A DNA stretch of 64,000 nt. Source: Paenibacillus sp. UNC451MF. Lineage in GTDB: Bacteria > Bacillota > Bacilli > Paenibacillales > NBRC-103111. Position numbers and translations under genes: made by a program. Shown here piece by piece: positions 51,784 to 61,634 of this stretch (the stretch's first letter is position 1; each line of letters starts with the position of its first letter). The stretch is taken from positions 1-64,000 of the forward strand of contig NZ_JMLS01000013.1 of assembly GCF_000686845.1 (NCBI RefSeq), written 5' to 3'. The notes beneath the pieces were generated by a model. That model worked only from the letters and a program-made list of their open reading frames with translations, searched no databases and was not told the DNA's origin.

Positions 51784-52662
51784 TCAAAAGTCTTTACGTT
51801 GAAACATGAACAAGCCTGCTCCTATTGTGATTAGCGTGTAGCACGCCGCATAGATCAGAAAGGAATTGGAAGGGACTTGTCCAATACCGAATGGACCGAG
51901 AGCACTATCCAAGCCGATAATCTCTTGCATTTCTGGGATAGAGAACATTTCGGAGAGCATTCGATGCTGTATAGACTCAGTTGGCATCACGAGAGACATG
52001 AGCCCCGCTATTGTCGTCAGCGGCTTTACTGCGTCACCCTCCAGCCTAGCGATGCTGCCGACCTTTTCAATCATCCCGCCCAGCCAGCCTGCTCCGTACA
52101 GCATTGTCATGAATACGCCGTTCCCCAGTGCGGAAAATATGCAGGAGCCCAGCATCGAGACAGATACTAGCATCGGAATGATGGAAGCGAACAGAAGGAA
52201 CGATTTGATTAATGGGGTCGTGTCCGTTGGAACCCCGGAATGATAATCGGTAATTAATAAAATAGAGATGAATAGCAGGGTGGCATAGCCTATCCCCAAG
52301 CTGACGTAGCCGATCCAGCGACCCATATACCAATGCCAACGCGGCACTGGACGAGGCAGAAGCGCTTGCAGCACACCTTGCTCCGCCTCTCCCGAGATAA
52401 CGGAAAAGGAGCTGAAGATGGATAAGAAAGCGATGACGAAGGCTCCAAAAAAGAAGCCGAGCGTTAAAGTAATGCTCCCCAACGTGAAGCTTTCAATGAG
52501 ATAAGTAATGCTCGTCTTGTCCAGGTTATCGTGGAGCCGCTCCCCGATAGTTTGAGCCACAAACCAAAAGGCCAGCAAAAAAATAATCGTCATGAGCAAT
52601 GTCAGCAGCATAACCCGTTTGCGCATAAGCTCTTTCCAAGTCATTGCAATGATGGCGATCAT
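51784..52662 (-). CDS. ABC-2 type permease of the sigma-factor operon
   Basis: 292 aa with six hydrophobic segments, starting IIAMTWKELMRKRVMLLTLL, and SGEAEQGVLQALLPRPVPRW near residue 92, the cytoplasmic stretch typical of ABC-2 permeases of the NosY/CcmB kind. Start overlaps the ATPase stop by 4 nt (ATGA). Last gene of the sigma-anti-sigma-ABC operon. The exported substrate is unknown. Confidence 0.88.
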   Translation of the reverse strand: MIAIIAMTWKELMRKRVMLLTLLMTIIFLLAFWFVAQTIGERLHDNLDKTSITYLIESFTLGSITLTLGFFFGAFVIAFLSIFSSFSVISGEAEQGVLQALLPRPVPRWHWYMGRWIGYVSLGIGYATLLFISILLITDYHSGVPTDTTPLIKSFLLFASIIPMLVSVSMLGSCIFSALGNGVFMTMLYGAGWLGGMIEKVGSIARLEGDAVKPLTTIAGLMSLVMPTESIQHRMLSEMFSIPEMQEIIGLDSALGPFGIGQVPSNSFLIYAACYTLITIGAGLFMFQRKDF

Positions 52663-53618
52663 GCGCGTTCCCCCCTATGACTTAATCCGGACACGGCGCT
52701 CATGAACCATTCGTCCAGCCTTGTTTTCGATTTTTTGACTTCATACAGTGTCATGCCTTGCTCAATAATAAGGCTATTCAGCCAGCCGATTTGTTCGTCA
52801 TCCTCCAGCTCCGCTTCCAGCCATACGGTATCACTGTCGGCAGGGGCAGGGAGCGTGGCTGTTGTAATGGGTAGTCCTGTCATGTCCACAAGCCATGTTA
52901 AAACAAACGGCGTGAACCCGCCGACACGCAGGTGCCAGCAGGTTTTTTCCTGCAATACGTCGGAGACGGCCCCGGTTTGCAGTATGTTTCCATTATTTAA
53001 GAGAGCGACGCGGTCGCACAGCAATTCAACGTCCTCAAGCAAATGCGAGTTTAAGAAAATGGTCTTTCCCTGCTCTCGAAGCGTAATCAGCAGCTCGCGA
53101 ACCTCCATACGGCCAATAGGATCAAGCGCGGAGGAGGGCTCGTCCAGAAATACGAGCTTCGGATTATTAACGAGAGCACAGGCCAAGCCTAGTCGCTGCT
53201 GCATACCCTTGGAGTAGTTCTTGACGCGGTCGCGACCGCGAAGTCCGATACCTACTTGATCCAGCAGCTCGGGGATTCGCTTCGCAGCAATTGCGTTATC
53301 AATGCCGCACAGCTTGGCATGCAGCCTCACAACCTCCTCGCCGCTCAGCCACTCCTGATAGCGGTATAGCTCCGGCAAGTATCCGATATGCTGCCGTGCT
53401 TCCAAGGAACCTATCGGTTCGCCCATAATCATCGCCCGTCCTCCTGTAGGACGAATGAGTCCGACCAGCATCTTGACGAAGGTGCTCTTCCCTGCGCCGT
53501 TAGGGCCGAGGAAGCCAAAGGCTTCCCCTGCACCAACTTGGAGCGTAATACCGCGGCAACCGCGGCCATTTCCGTAATCCTTGCTTAAATCCTGGGCTTC
53601 AATTATGGCATGGCTCAA
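52659..53618 (-). CDS. ABC transporter ATP-binding protein of the sigma-factor operon
   Basis: 319 aa. Walker A GPNGAGKST near residue 40, signature YSKGMQQRLGLACAL near 135, Walker B LVFLDEPSSALDPIGRMEV near 155, switch His in LNSHLLEDVE near 192. The signature SKGMQQR, in place of LSGGQ, is usual for NosF/CcmA-like exporters. Overlaps at both ends with ATGA links. Confidence 0.93.
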   Translation of the reverse strand: MSHAIIEAQDLSKDYGNGRGCRGITLQVGAGEAFGFLGPNGAGKSTFVKMLVGLIRPTGGRAMIMGEPIGSLEARQHIGYLPELYRYQEWLSGEEVVRLHAKLCGIDNAIAAKRIPELLDQVGIGLRGRDRVKNYSKGMQQRLGLACALVNNPKLVFLDEPSSALDPIGRMEVRELLITLREQGKTIFLNSHLLEDVELLCDRVALLNNGNILQTGAVSDVLQEKTCWHLRVGGFTPFVLTWLVDMTGLPITTATLPAPADSDTVWLEAELEDDEQIGWLNSLIIEQGMTLYEVKKSKTRLDEWFMSAVSGLSHRGERA

Positions 53619-54772
53619 GATTTGATCAACTCCGTTACTTTAGCAATAAGGGCTGCACGGCTCGTTAATTCATTGCTGCCATCGACTCTGAACAGCTGTC
53701 CTTGCTTCACCCAGGTTGCAGAATAATAGGCATTCTTACCTTGATTGTAATTATTGGTGCTTACGATGACATCCAAGCCCTCGAGCTTTATTTTCTCGAC
53801 TTGACCGTTTTCAATGATAGGCAGCGGTACCGATCCGCCCTGCAGTACACCTGCGGTCTGCAAGCTTTCCTTCAAATTGGCCGGCAATAGAGGGAATTGC
53901 AGAACCGCATCCAGCGCCTCGGCTACTGGTATGGAGGGATCGACCGTGATGGTGGGTACCGGCATTTGCGAGAACGAATAGCCTTTGGATTCACCTCTCT
54001 CTTCAGAAGCCTTGCTTACATAGAGGTGAACAGCTGCCCCCATATCCAAAGTTATTGGTTTGCCGTCTACTGATTCTGGCAGCAGCTTGGTTGCGCCTAG
54101 ACGTTTCATCGCTTTATTGACCTCATCTACATTCATGTTAAAGGTGAGGCTGGTGGATGGGGAAACGTAAATTTTATTTTTCGCATCATAATCAGACGGG
54201 ATGATAATCTTGTGTCCCACGAGCTTGGATGCTTCTGATGGATCGACTTCTCCGATCGATTTACCAGAGGTATGGCTAAATGTGCCAAACTTATTAATCG
54301 ACTCGCGCTCCTTGCCATCCCCGAAAGCACTGTTAAGAATCGTTTGCAAATCATTCTCCTGAACGACGGTGAGCTGCTGCATGCGAAACTTATTCAAAAT
54401 CGCTGCAAGTGCCTGATTTCCGGACGGTGTAGCGATAGTGACGGCGATAACGCCCACAGCTGCGGCACTGGCTACCCATTTCTTGTTTCTATGCAGCCAG
54501 CTTGCAAACGAGCTAGACGGTTTAGATTTAACGGTTTCGGTTTCAAGGCGTGGCGCCTTCGAACCAAGGTTTATTTTTGGACTTGCAGCTGGTACTTCCG
54601 CAGGTTCTCCTGCCATAGCAGCTGTCAACGGAGCAGCCGTAGCTTCCGCAGCCATTTGTTCTGACCAGCGGGACCATTGTGGCTGGGTAGGCTCTTGAGC
54701 AAGCTTTTCCTGAAGCTTGGCCCAAGCTGCGTCGGCTAGTTCCCGTTCATTCTTTTTCGTGGATTCGCTCAT
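53615..54772 (-). CDS. Membrane-bound anti-sigma factor
   Basis: 385 aa. The N-terminal cytoplasmic part (1-95) includes DAAWAKLQEKL and a WSRW segment. One membrane helix, about 99-117 (WVASAAAVGVIAVTIA). The long outer domain has the pattern of a sensor with DUF4367-like pieces (DPSEASKLVGHKIIIPSDYD near 175; NNYNQGKNAYYSATWVKQG near 345). It lies 11 nt after the ECF sigma gene, the usual place of its anti-sigma. It would hold the sigma factor at the membrane until an envelope signal arrives. It lacks a clear zinc anti-sigma (H-x3-C-x2-C) motif. Confidence 0.8.
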   Translation of the reverse strand: MSESTKKNERELADAAWAKLQEKLAQEPTQPQWSRWSEQMAAEATAAPLTAAMAGEPAEVPAASPKINLGSKAPRLETETVKSKPSSSFASWLHRNKKWVASAAAVGVIAVTIATPSGNQALAAILNKFRMQQLTVVQENDLQTILNSAFGDGKERESINKFGTFSHTSGKSIGEVDPSEASKLVGHKIIIPSDYDAKNKIYVSPSTSLTFNMNVDEVNKAMKRLGATKLLPESVDGKPITLDMGAAVHLYVSKASEERGESKGYSFSQMPVPTITVDPSIPVAEALDAVLQFPLLPANLKESLQTAGVLQGGSVPLPIIENGQVEKIKLEGLDVIVSTNNYNQGKNAYYSATWVKQGQLFRVDGSNELTSRAALIAKVTELIKS

Positions 54773-54783
54773 GGAATCTCCTC

Positions 54784-55317
54784 CTATTCAATCTGTGCAT
54801 GTGCTTGTGTTTGCGCTTCGGCATGGCGTCTTAGCCGTTCTGTAGCCCGGTGCAGCAGTGTTCCTACCAAGGGGGGACGCACTTGCAGCTGCTCTGCTAT
54901 TTCCGCGTAGCTGTATCCTGAATATCTTAGCAGGAGTGCTTTACGGTCTCTCTCAGGCAGTTCCTCCAACCATTCGCGCATTTCCTCCTGATCGAGCTGT
55001 CTCATCAGGATTTGCTCGTTGGATGGCTGATCCTCTTCGGTACTAAGAATATGAAGCGACTGTTTTTCATGCAGAGCACGCTCGCGTGCTTTTTTATTTA
55101 AGTAATCGTAGGCTATTCTTGTCAGCACCCTGTGCAGCCAAGCCCCCATAACAGACGGGTCATCAGGAGGGTTGCGGTAGAGACGTAGAAATACCTCCTG
55201 AGCCAAATCTTCTGCGGCCGCCTCATCACGGACAAGGCCAACTAACTTGCGGCGCACGGTAGGATAATGTATATAAAACACTTCACGAAAAAACTCAGAT
55301 GTTTGTTGCGGTTCCAA
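54784..55317 (-). CDS. ECF-type RNA polymerase sigma factor
   Basis: 177 aa, TTG start with AAAGGAGGACAATCGA upstream. Region 2 has LVRDEAAAEDLAQEVFLRLY (residues 25-44). Region 4 has LLLRYSGYSYAEIAEQLQV near 130, then PPLVGTLLHRATERLRR. It directs transcription of its own regulon, likely including this operon. First gene of a four-gene minus-strand unit whose last two genes are an ABC-2 exporter. Confidence 0.92.
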   Translation of the reverse strand: MEPQQTSEFFREVFYIHYPTVRRKLVGLVRDEAAAEDLAQEVFLRLYRNPPDDPSVMGAWLHRVLTRIAYDYLNKKARERALHEKQSLHILSTEEDQPSNEQILMRQLDQEEMREWLEELPERDRKALLLRYSGYSYAEIAEQLQVRPPLVGTLLHRATERLRRHAEAQTQAHAQIE

Positions 55318-55539
55318 TCGATTGTCCTCCTTTCAGCTGCAGCTATATATAAGACGGACCCCGGTTTGATTTTGTATCATACCCAAAAAATATTGGAAAA
55401 CGTTTTGTCCCATTTTATTATAACCCGATGCAGGAAGCCATTTTACAGTTATAATGGAGGGAAACAGGGAGTTTTTGCGGTTAGGTACAATAGAGCACCG
55501 AGACTAGGTAAAAGTAAAGAATAAAGGAGTCGTGGTCCG

Positions 55540-56310
55540 ATGGTTCCAGCTTTATTTATTGCTCATGGCATGCCTACATTGGTATTGGAAACGACTCCTT
55601 ATACCAAGCTTTTGCGGAACTTGGGTCTGCTTCTTCCGAAGCCTAAAGGTATTGCCGTCTTCAGCGCGCATTGGGAGCATCCTGTCCAGATGATATCGAG
55701 CGCCCCGAAATGGGAGACGATGCACGACTTTTTTGGCTTTCCGGATTCCCTTTACGAATTGCATTATCCGGCGAACGGAGACCTGGTTCTAAGTATGGAA
55801 ATCGAGCAGCTGCTGACCATGGAGGGCATCCGGTGCGAGTTTAATCATCGAAGGGGACTCGACCATGGGGCATGGACGATTCTGAGACTTCTGTATCCTG
55901 CTGCGGATATTCCCATTGTTGCTCTTTCGGTGAATCCCAAGCTGGTGCCTGAGGAACAATATAGAATTGGAAAAGCGCTGCTTGCTTTAAGAGACAAAGG
56001 CATTATGGTCATCGGAAGCGGAGGGACGGTACATAACCTGTCTAAGCTGGAGTGGGAGACGTCGGGAGCGGAGAGTTGGGCTGTCGGATTTGATCAATGG
56101 ATGTCGGACAAAATCAGCGTATGGGATCTCGAGGCTTTATTCGATTACGAGCGGAGGGCTCCGTCAGCGGCTGAAGCCGTACCTACCCGGGAGCATCTGG
56201 CTCCATTATTTATCAGCATGGGCTCTGCAGACCAACATCAATCGGCGAGACTACTGCATCAGCAGTATCAATATGGTACTTTAAGCTTGTCCGCTTGGAT
56301 GTTTAAATAA
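55540..56310 (+). CDS. DODA/YgiD-type extradiol dioxygenase
   Basis: 256 aa, ATG with AAAGGAG upstream. Class III (LigB-like) family: FIAHGMPTLVLE (residues 5-16, first metal His), FSAHWEHPVQMI near 45 (His), LDHGAWTILRLLYPAAD near 108, and a later His in GSGGTVHNLSK near 160. E. coli YgiD opens the ring of DOPA. In bacteria the physiological substrate is not settled. The gene stands alone, divergent from the ECF unit. Confidence 0.88.
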   Translation: MVPALFIAHGMPTLVLETTPYTKLLRNLGLLLPKPKGIAVFSAHWEHPVQMISSAPKWETMHDFFGFPDSLYELHYPANGDLVLSMEIEQLLTMEGIRCEFNHRRGLDHGAWTILRLLYPAADIPIVALSVNPKLVPEEQYRIGKALLALRDKGIMVIGSGGTVHNLSKLEWETSGAESWAVGFDQWMSDKISVWDLEALFDYERRAPSAAEAVPTREHLAPLFISMGSADQHQSARLLHQQYQYGTLSLSAWMFK

Positions 56311-56349
56311 GATAGCAAGCTCAGAGAGCACGGGATTATGCAATCGCAT

Positions 56350-56383
56350 AAAAAAACAGAGCCCGCATCCAATGCGGACTCTG
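56350..56383 (-). terminator. Terminator of the secreted TIM-barrel protein gene
   Basis: CAGAGCCCGCAT (56357-56368) and ATGCGGACTCTG (56372-56383) form a long stem with one mismatch. Read on the minus strand it is followed by seven T. It ends the minus-strand gene at 56393. Confidence 0.88.
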
Positions 56384-56392
56384 CCAACTCAT

Positions 56393-57331
56393 TTAGTTCA
56401 TCTTTATCCAGCTATCCCACTCATGGATGCTGATCCCCTTGAAGGAAGGGTGGATAATCAGTTTCTCTTGCAGTGCTGCCAATTCTTGCACCATGAGAGC
56501 TTCGCCTTTGCCATAGAAGGTGCCTGGCTCACCGCTGTCAACGGTATCCACAGCTACAAGCACTGGAACGCCGGCCTGATCTGCTGCGGCTAACTCAGTT
56601 TGGACGGATGCTGCGATGTCTTGGGCTTTGTTGAAATACGCCATCAACGTCACTTCGTCCATGCGTCGAATGAGCCAATCCGACAAAGTCGTTCTGCCGC
56701 CCTGACCGTCTCCCACTTGAAAAGAATCCAGCCATACCGGCATATCCATGCCGACGGTCAAAGTAGAGTCGCTCTTCACTTCTTCGACAAATCCACTTAC
56801 CGTGTCTTTCCAAAGTCCGATCACCGTATCTGAATCCTTGCGCCACTCAGGCAATACATAAGGCTCCACATCCAAATGAATCCCGGCAAAACGTTCCTCG
56901 GGAAGAGCGCTCCTGTTGTAGCTCTTAACCCAGTCAATGAATTCGTATAATTTCTTGTTGTGCTCCGGAAGCACCCAATTCGGAGCGCCGCCCAGCGCCT
57001 GAACCTCAATGTGCTGAGCGTTCGCCTTGCGAATAAAGGCACTGTAGTAAGGAGCCGGATAACTTGAGTCTACGAACAGATAGACCCGGTTGATCCCTTT
57101 GTTGGTCAGCTGCTGCAGTGTGCTATCCGCCTCTTGGCCGATCACATACGGATTCCACATCCACGTACTTAGCACCCGTTGACCTTCAGCTTCAGCAGCT
57201 TGAGCGGAGGTCCCGCCTAACAAGGAAAACCCCATGAACACCTGTCCCGCCAGAAAGCAGTTTAGCAACAACCAGCATAACCTCCTTCTCGTTGTTGAAG
57301 TGTTGAATAGTTTTGTTTGCCGCAGATTCAC
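56393..57331 (-). CDS. Secreted TIM-barrel glycosidase-like protein
   Basis: 312 aa, GTG start with GGAAGGAGC upstream. Signal peptide with hydrophobic core WLLLNCFLAGQVFMGFSLL (about residues 19-37) and likely cleavage after AQA. The mature part follows a barrel rhythm: LSTWMWNPYVIG near 54, GINRVYLFVDSSYP near 79, FAGIHLDVEPYVLPEW near 146 (acidic pair as in GH18-like or other barrel hydrolases), EVTLMAYF near 225, and GISIHEWDSW at the end. It may cut or bind the glycan made by the neighbouring membrane enzymes. No family can be named with confidence. Confidence 0.7.
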   Translation of the reverse strand: MNLRQTKLFNTSTTRRRLCWLLLNCFLAGQVFMGFSLLGGTSAQAAEAEGQRVLSTWMWNPYVIGQEADSTLQQLTNKGINRVYLFVDSSYPAPYYSAFIRKANAQHIEVQALGGAPNWVLPEHNKKLYEFIDWVKSYNRSALPEERFAGIHLDVEPYVLPEWRKDSDTVIGLWKDTVSGFVEEVKSDSTLTVGMDMPVWLDSFQVGDGQGGRTTLSDWLIRRMDEVTLMAYFNKAQDIAASVQTELAAADQAGVPVLVAVDTVDSGEPGTFYGKGEALMVQELAALQEKLIIHPSFKGISIHEWDSWIKMN

Positions 57332-57423
57332 TTTCCTGCTCCTTCCAATTCAATGTTAGCCTTAGAATATACCTGATCATTTGAACTTATTTTCATTTTA
57401 AAAAAATGAACTGCAACCACCGG

Positions 57424-59691
57424 TCAGTTGGTTGAGGCAGTAGGGGTCGCATCTTTGGGTGGCTGCTTGCCTTGCTTCTCGAATAGGCTTTGCAAAATCG
57501 AGTAGCTTTTCTTGAGCCTCTCATGGTAATCGACTTTATTCCAGTTATCCCATTTGTAGGCTAGGGACTCCTGCTTCTCTTTCCCTTCGGCTCCATGAAC
57601 CCAATGCGGCTCAACGCGGACCGATTTCACATCATCGAATTTCAATGCTCCTGCTTCATAAGGATACTTCCACGCTTTGTGCTGGCTTGGATCGGTGAAC
57701 CCCAACATCATCCAAGGCACACGCACCTCGATGACCGACCCGGATACAAACCAGTCCGCCAAATTGTTGAAATCCGGGCTTGCCGGATCCGTCGTACCTT
57801 GATGAAGCTGTCCGATTTCCACATCCTCGAAGGGGATCTTTTCCTTCGTTTGCGGTAGGACAAAGCCTTTGTTGACAGGCAGCTTCCACGGTAAAAAGAT
57901 GCCGTTCTCCGCATGAGCCCAGCTCTCCTGCCATGGCATGAGCTTCTTCTGGGATCCGTACAGCCAACTATGGTAATCGTAGGCACTGCCTACATACAGG
58001 GATGAATTATTGGATCCCTGCAGCTTCATGACAAATTCTTGACCACTGCTGAAACCGACACCCGGCGCTTGATCCGCTGTAGTACTTCCTCCATTCAATG
58101 TGTCAAAGCCAAGGAATAAGGAGTTGTCCCCGAGCTTCCAATCGCCCTGGGTGTTTTTTAACATCAGATACAAGTACGCTTCATCGTGGGAAACGGATAG
58201 ACTGTAGCCCGGATATTGCTTGGTCTCCACAGGCTTTCGACGATCCCAATCTTCCGTCTTGCCGTCCAGCACAATCGTATCCTCCGGCGATTTTCCCGGT
58301 TCAACGGCCAGCACACCAAAATGCTCTTCATTGGTAAGCATATTTCGCCAATACGGTCGCCTTGCTATAGGCGTATCCAGCTCAAGCGTGTTCCAGGTGA
58401 TTTTGAACCATTCGTCCTGCCACGAGAACAATACGGCGCCATCGTAATTTTCATTATATATACTTTTGTACAGAGCGGCATCGATCTCACCCTGCTCCTG
58501 CTCGGTATGCAGGCCTTGGTTGCGGTTCAGCGGACCGTAATGGGCGAGTCCTCTCGAGCTCGGGATCCCATATTCCGCCACGATCAGCGGAATGCCTTTA
58601 TGATGCTCTCTTAAATCATGCAAATAGCCCGCATAGGGATTGATTTCTCCAGTACTGTCCTTATAATTCTGGTACTTGTCCTCGTAGCGCAGCAGATCGG
58701 GATAATACGGATAAATATGATAGGAAGCAAAATAGCCTGCTTTCCACGTTTCCCGTGGACTAATATGCATCGGATCGACAGATACCATATCTTCGTTCTC
58801 CGCCGGTTCATTAGGGTGCGTAAGCGGGTCGGTTGTCACCCAGTTGGTAAATGAAACGGGATGCTGCCAGCCGTATTTCATTTCCTCCTGCGCTACCGTA
58901 TCAAGCATTTGCGTGAGCCAGCTCTCGAATGGATTAGCCTCTGGGTTCGCCTGAAAATACGTCCCTTGAAACGGCTTCAAACCGGGATGAGCGTCATTGG
59001 TTGCCTTTACTACGTAAGGATCCCACTCTGTGCCTACAACCCAACCTAATATATAAGGAGAAATGTCGGCGTCGTATTTGCCAGATGCATGTCCGGGCGT
59101 GGCCTTCCGGTTGAGATTGCCGTGAACGGCATGAACGGCGTCTTGAATTTCTTTCTTAAATACAGCTACGGTGTCTTCCTGATAGGCATCCCTCCCTTCT
59201 CCGCCGCTCCCGGTCAATTGGTCCTCCGGCGCCCAGATGCCGTGAAGCACGTAGAGCGGGTCTTGGCGTCCGCCATTGAATTCCGCTAACGCTTCGTAGA
59301 AATGGGGCGGCAAAATCGTATATACGCGGATGACGTCGGCATGCATCTCTTTGATTTGCCCGAACCATCGCAAATAATCTTCCTTGGTCGGACTCAGCTC
59401 TCCGGGCGCATGCCCGGGAGTGGTTGCTCCCAAGTTGACACCAGACCAAAATTGCGGTGTCCAGCCGTTGCCATTGTACACTTCCAGATGGCCTTCCTTC
59501 ACCGAAGCGGTCTGTTTAATGCCTTGTTCTTCAAATACCGGCATCACTGATTGCGGAGCGGTCTTACCCGAGCCTGCGAACCAGCTTCGTGTCCCATGTG
59601 TTAAGGACAGTGCAAGCGCTGCAGCAGCAAGCAGAGCTATGACCGATAGGCCCATAAGGGTGGTGCGTTTGTTAACCCAATTCACTTGCAT
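57424..59691 (-). CDS. Membrane-anchored glycoside hydrolase-like protein
   Basis: 755 aa, ATG with AAGGAGG upstream. One N-terminal helix (LMGLSVIALLAAAALALSL, residues 12-30) with no cleavage site, so the rest stays anchored outside. Residues about 70-450 form a barrel: FWSGVNLGATTPGHAPGEL near 80, VIRVYTILPPHFYEAL near 118, IVAEYGIPSSRGLAHYGPLN near 390 (Glu as in GH-A nucleophiles), FSWQDEWFK near 438. Residues about 470-700 look like a CBM9-type beta domain (DGKTEDWDRRKPVE near 490). Likely acts on the surface glycan built by its neighbours. Confidence 0.72.
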   Translation of the reverse strand: MQVNWVNKRTTLMGLSVIALLAAAALALSLTHGTRSWFAGSGKTAPQSVMPVFEEQGIKQTASVKEGHLEVYNGNGWTPQFWSGVNLGATTPGHAPGELSPTKEDYLRWFGQIKEMHADVIRVYTILPPHFYEALAEFNGGRQDPLYVLHGIWAPEDQLTGSGGEGRDAYQEDTVAVFKKEIQDAVHAVHGNLNRKATPGHASGKYDADISPYILGWVVGTEWDPYVVKATNDAHPGLKPFQGTYFQANPEANPFESWLTQMLDTVAQEEMKYGWQHPVSFTNWVTTDPLTHPNEPAENEDMVSVDPMHISPRETWKAGYFASYHIYPYYPDLLRYEDKYQNYKDSTGEINPYAGYLHDLREHHKGIPLIVAEYGIPSSRGLAHYGPLNRNQGLHTEQEQGEIDAALYKSIYNENYDGAVLFSWQDEWFKITWNTLELDTPIARRPYWRNMLTNEEHFGVLAVEPGKSPEDTIVLDGKTEDWDRRKPVETKQYPGYSLSVSHDEAYLYLMLKNTQGDWKLGDNSLFLGFDTLNGGSTTADQAPGVGFSSGQEFVMKLQGSNNSSLYVGSAYDYHSWLYGSQKKLMPWQESWAHAENGIFLPWKLPVNKGFVLPQTKEKIPFEDVEIGQLHQGTTDPASPDFNNLADWFVSGSVIEVRVPWMMLGFTDPSQHKAWKYPYEAGALKFDDVKSVRVEPHWVHGAEGKEKQESLAYKWDNWNKVDYHERLKKSYSILQSLFEKQGKQPPKDATPTASTN

Positions 59692-59843
59692 GATATCCTC
59701 CTTTGTAAAAGCTCTGTCCCCTTGTTTTTACCACATAGGAAAAAATCAGTTTGTTAGGGATTAACGTAGACTTTCCTATTGGCGATAAAACCAACCATAG
59801 AGCGGGGGCGCTCATCTTTGAAAGGCTTCGATGGAGGTTTTCT

Positions 59844-61496
59844 CTATTTCAAGCATAAGGAGGTGCCCGACTTCGCGAGCGTCACTTTGTCGGTGCTGCA
59901 GCTGAGCTCCCGTTCTTCCTTCACTTCGATTCCGAGAGCTTTCAGACGTTCTTGATTGGACCAGCTGTAGGTAAATTCAGCCGGAATCGGCTGAGTTGCA
60001 TCACGCAGTTCAGCGAGTTGACCCTTCAGCTCTTGATTCCAGGCGAGCTGTTCCTTCGTATACATGCCGGTGACTATCAGCGCATTGGCTGCAATCAAAA
60101 CCGCCAAGGTCCAGCCGGTGACTTTGACTATCCTATGGCCGCCTTGCAGACTCAATGCCAGCCAGACGCAGATCAGCGGTACGAACCATAACTGCGGTAC
60201 ATAGCGGGCCCACCATGCCGCCGGATTAACAAATGCCGAGGCGGCCAAAAGCAGGATGACGCCAATGGCCGCTAACGTCAAGCCGGTGCGCTTACGAAAA
60301 GCGAGCAGCAGCACCAATAGCGAAATAATTAGCGTCCCGCTGAACAGCGGGCCGAAGCCAGACACGGCTACATCAGGCTCTCCATATACCTGAAGCTCAC
60401 GGTCTGTGAAGGTGAATGGCCATTTGAATTGGGTTGGCCGTTTCTCCGTGCTGTTGCCTACAGTCGTTGCAAAATAGGATGAAGCAGCTTGCTCGAAACG
60501 GTTCATCATTTCGAGGTTGCGCGGAATGAAATTCTTGACGACATCGACCGCTTCTTCACCGGCTAACGGATAAAACGGATGCCCGTCCCGCACCGTATTC
60601 GTCACATACGGGTTATAGCCGACCAGCAGGACGCCCGCGAGTCCACCGATGGCGCCGATGCGGAATACCCGCTTCAACAGCCCGAACTGCTCGCTCATAT
60701 ACAAGACGATGAGGAGCCCGACAGTCATCAGGCCTGCATAAGCTATCGCCGTGAATTTGATATTCATGATCAGGATCATGGTCAGCGTATAGCTGATTAG
60801 TAAAACCCGGTTCGCCTTCGCATAGATTAGTGCGCCGAGCGCAACCAAGCACAGCAGCAGTGACGCCAGCAAGCCGTCGACATAGTAGCTGAACGCTTGA
60901 TAGATGCTGACAGGATTCAGAGCAAGCAGCACAGCAACGACCCAAGCTTGAACTCGCTGGTTTGGCCGCAAATGGAGCAGTGCGGACAAGCTCAGCAGTG
61001 CTGAGGCAGCGATCGTAAGCAAATTGATGGCTTTGCCGCCTTCCAGCAAGCCCGTCGCTTTATAAATGGTTGCGGCTGCAAGCTCCGCACCCTTGGCATA
61101 ATGGTTGACCCAAACACTATTCCCTGTCGGCATGGACACAGGCTCATCATAGACCGGATTCCACCCGTTCGAGAGTAAAATAATCGCTTCTTGGTGATAC
61201 GCTTGTCCGTCGTAGGATAAATCGTAAAAATAGTTGCTGATCAGAAGGCTGCCTGCAAAAAGCAGCGCTGCACACCCGATGGATGCCCCGAACAGCCATC
61301 GTGGCAATTCATCGCCTGAAGCTTGGAACACGAGCCAAGCCGTTCCGATCGCCGCTGCTGCAGCTAACCAAAAATGCAGCGGCAGCAGCGGCACCTTGGC
61401 CAAGAACAAAAGTGACGGAATGACGAAGCCGGCTATAACAAGCATCAATAATGCCATCCCGGTCATCAAACTAAAGGAAGCAAGTCGGTTCTTCAT
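59844..61496 (-). CDS. GT-C type polytopic membrane glycosyltransferase-like protein
   Basis: 550 aa from the ATG at 61496 (GAGGAG upstream). About 11-12 membrane helices. After the second helix there is an outer loop with YDLSYDGQAYHQEAIILLSN (near residue 92), an acidic first-loop motif of the kind used by GT-C enzymes (PMT, ArnT, arabinofuranosyl transferases). A soluble C-terminal tail carries two Cys (ELSCSTDKVTLAKSGTSLCL). Such enzymes take sugar from a polyprenyl-phosphate donor outside the membrane. The neighbouring UbiA and PAP2-like genes would supply that donor. Confidence 0.72.
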   Translation of the reverse strand: MKNRLASFSLMTGMALLMLVIAGFVIPSLLFLAKVPLLPLHFWLAAAAAIGTAWLVFQASGDELPRWLFGASIGCAALLFAGSLLISNYFYDLSYDGQAYHQEAIILLSNGWNPVYDEPVSMPTGNSVWVNHYAKGAELAAATIYKATGLLEGGKAINLLTIAASALLSLSALLHLRPNQRVQAWVVAVLLALNPVSIYQAFSYYVDGLLASLLLCLVALGALIYAKANRVLLISYTLTMILIMNIKFTAIAYAGLMTVGLLIVLYMSEQFGLLKRVFRIGAIGGLAGVLLVGYNPYVTNTVRDGHPFYPLAGEEAVDVVKNFIPRNLEMMNRFEQAASSYFATTVGNSTEKRPTQFKWPFTFTDRELQVYGEPDVAVSGFGPLFSGTLIISLLVLLLAFRKRTGLTLAAIGVILLLAASAFVNPAAWWARYVPQLWFVPLICVWLALSLQGGHRIVKVTGWTLAVLIAANALIVTGMYTKEQLAWNQELKGQLAELRDATQPIPAEFTYSWSNQERLKALGIEVKEERELSCSTDKVTLAKSGTSLCLK

Positions 61497-61634
61497 TGTG
61501 TCACTCCTCAATCTATCATCGCTAATTCTAGTAAACTGATTTCTATATACAATGGTTTATCATAGACATCACCCATGTCGAACCCCTTAATTCCGAGAAT
61601 AACCAGTCACAAACTGGCATATTCCGGTCTTATC

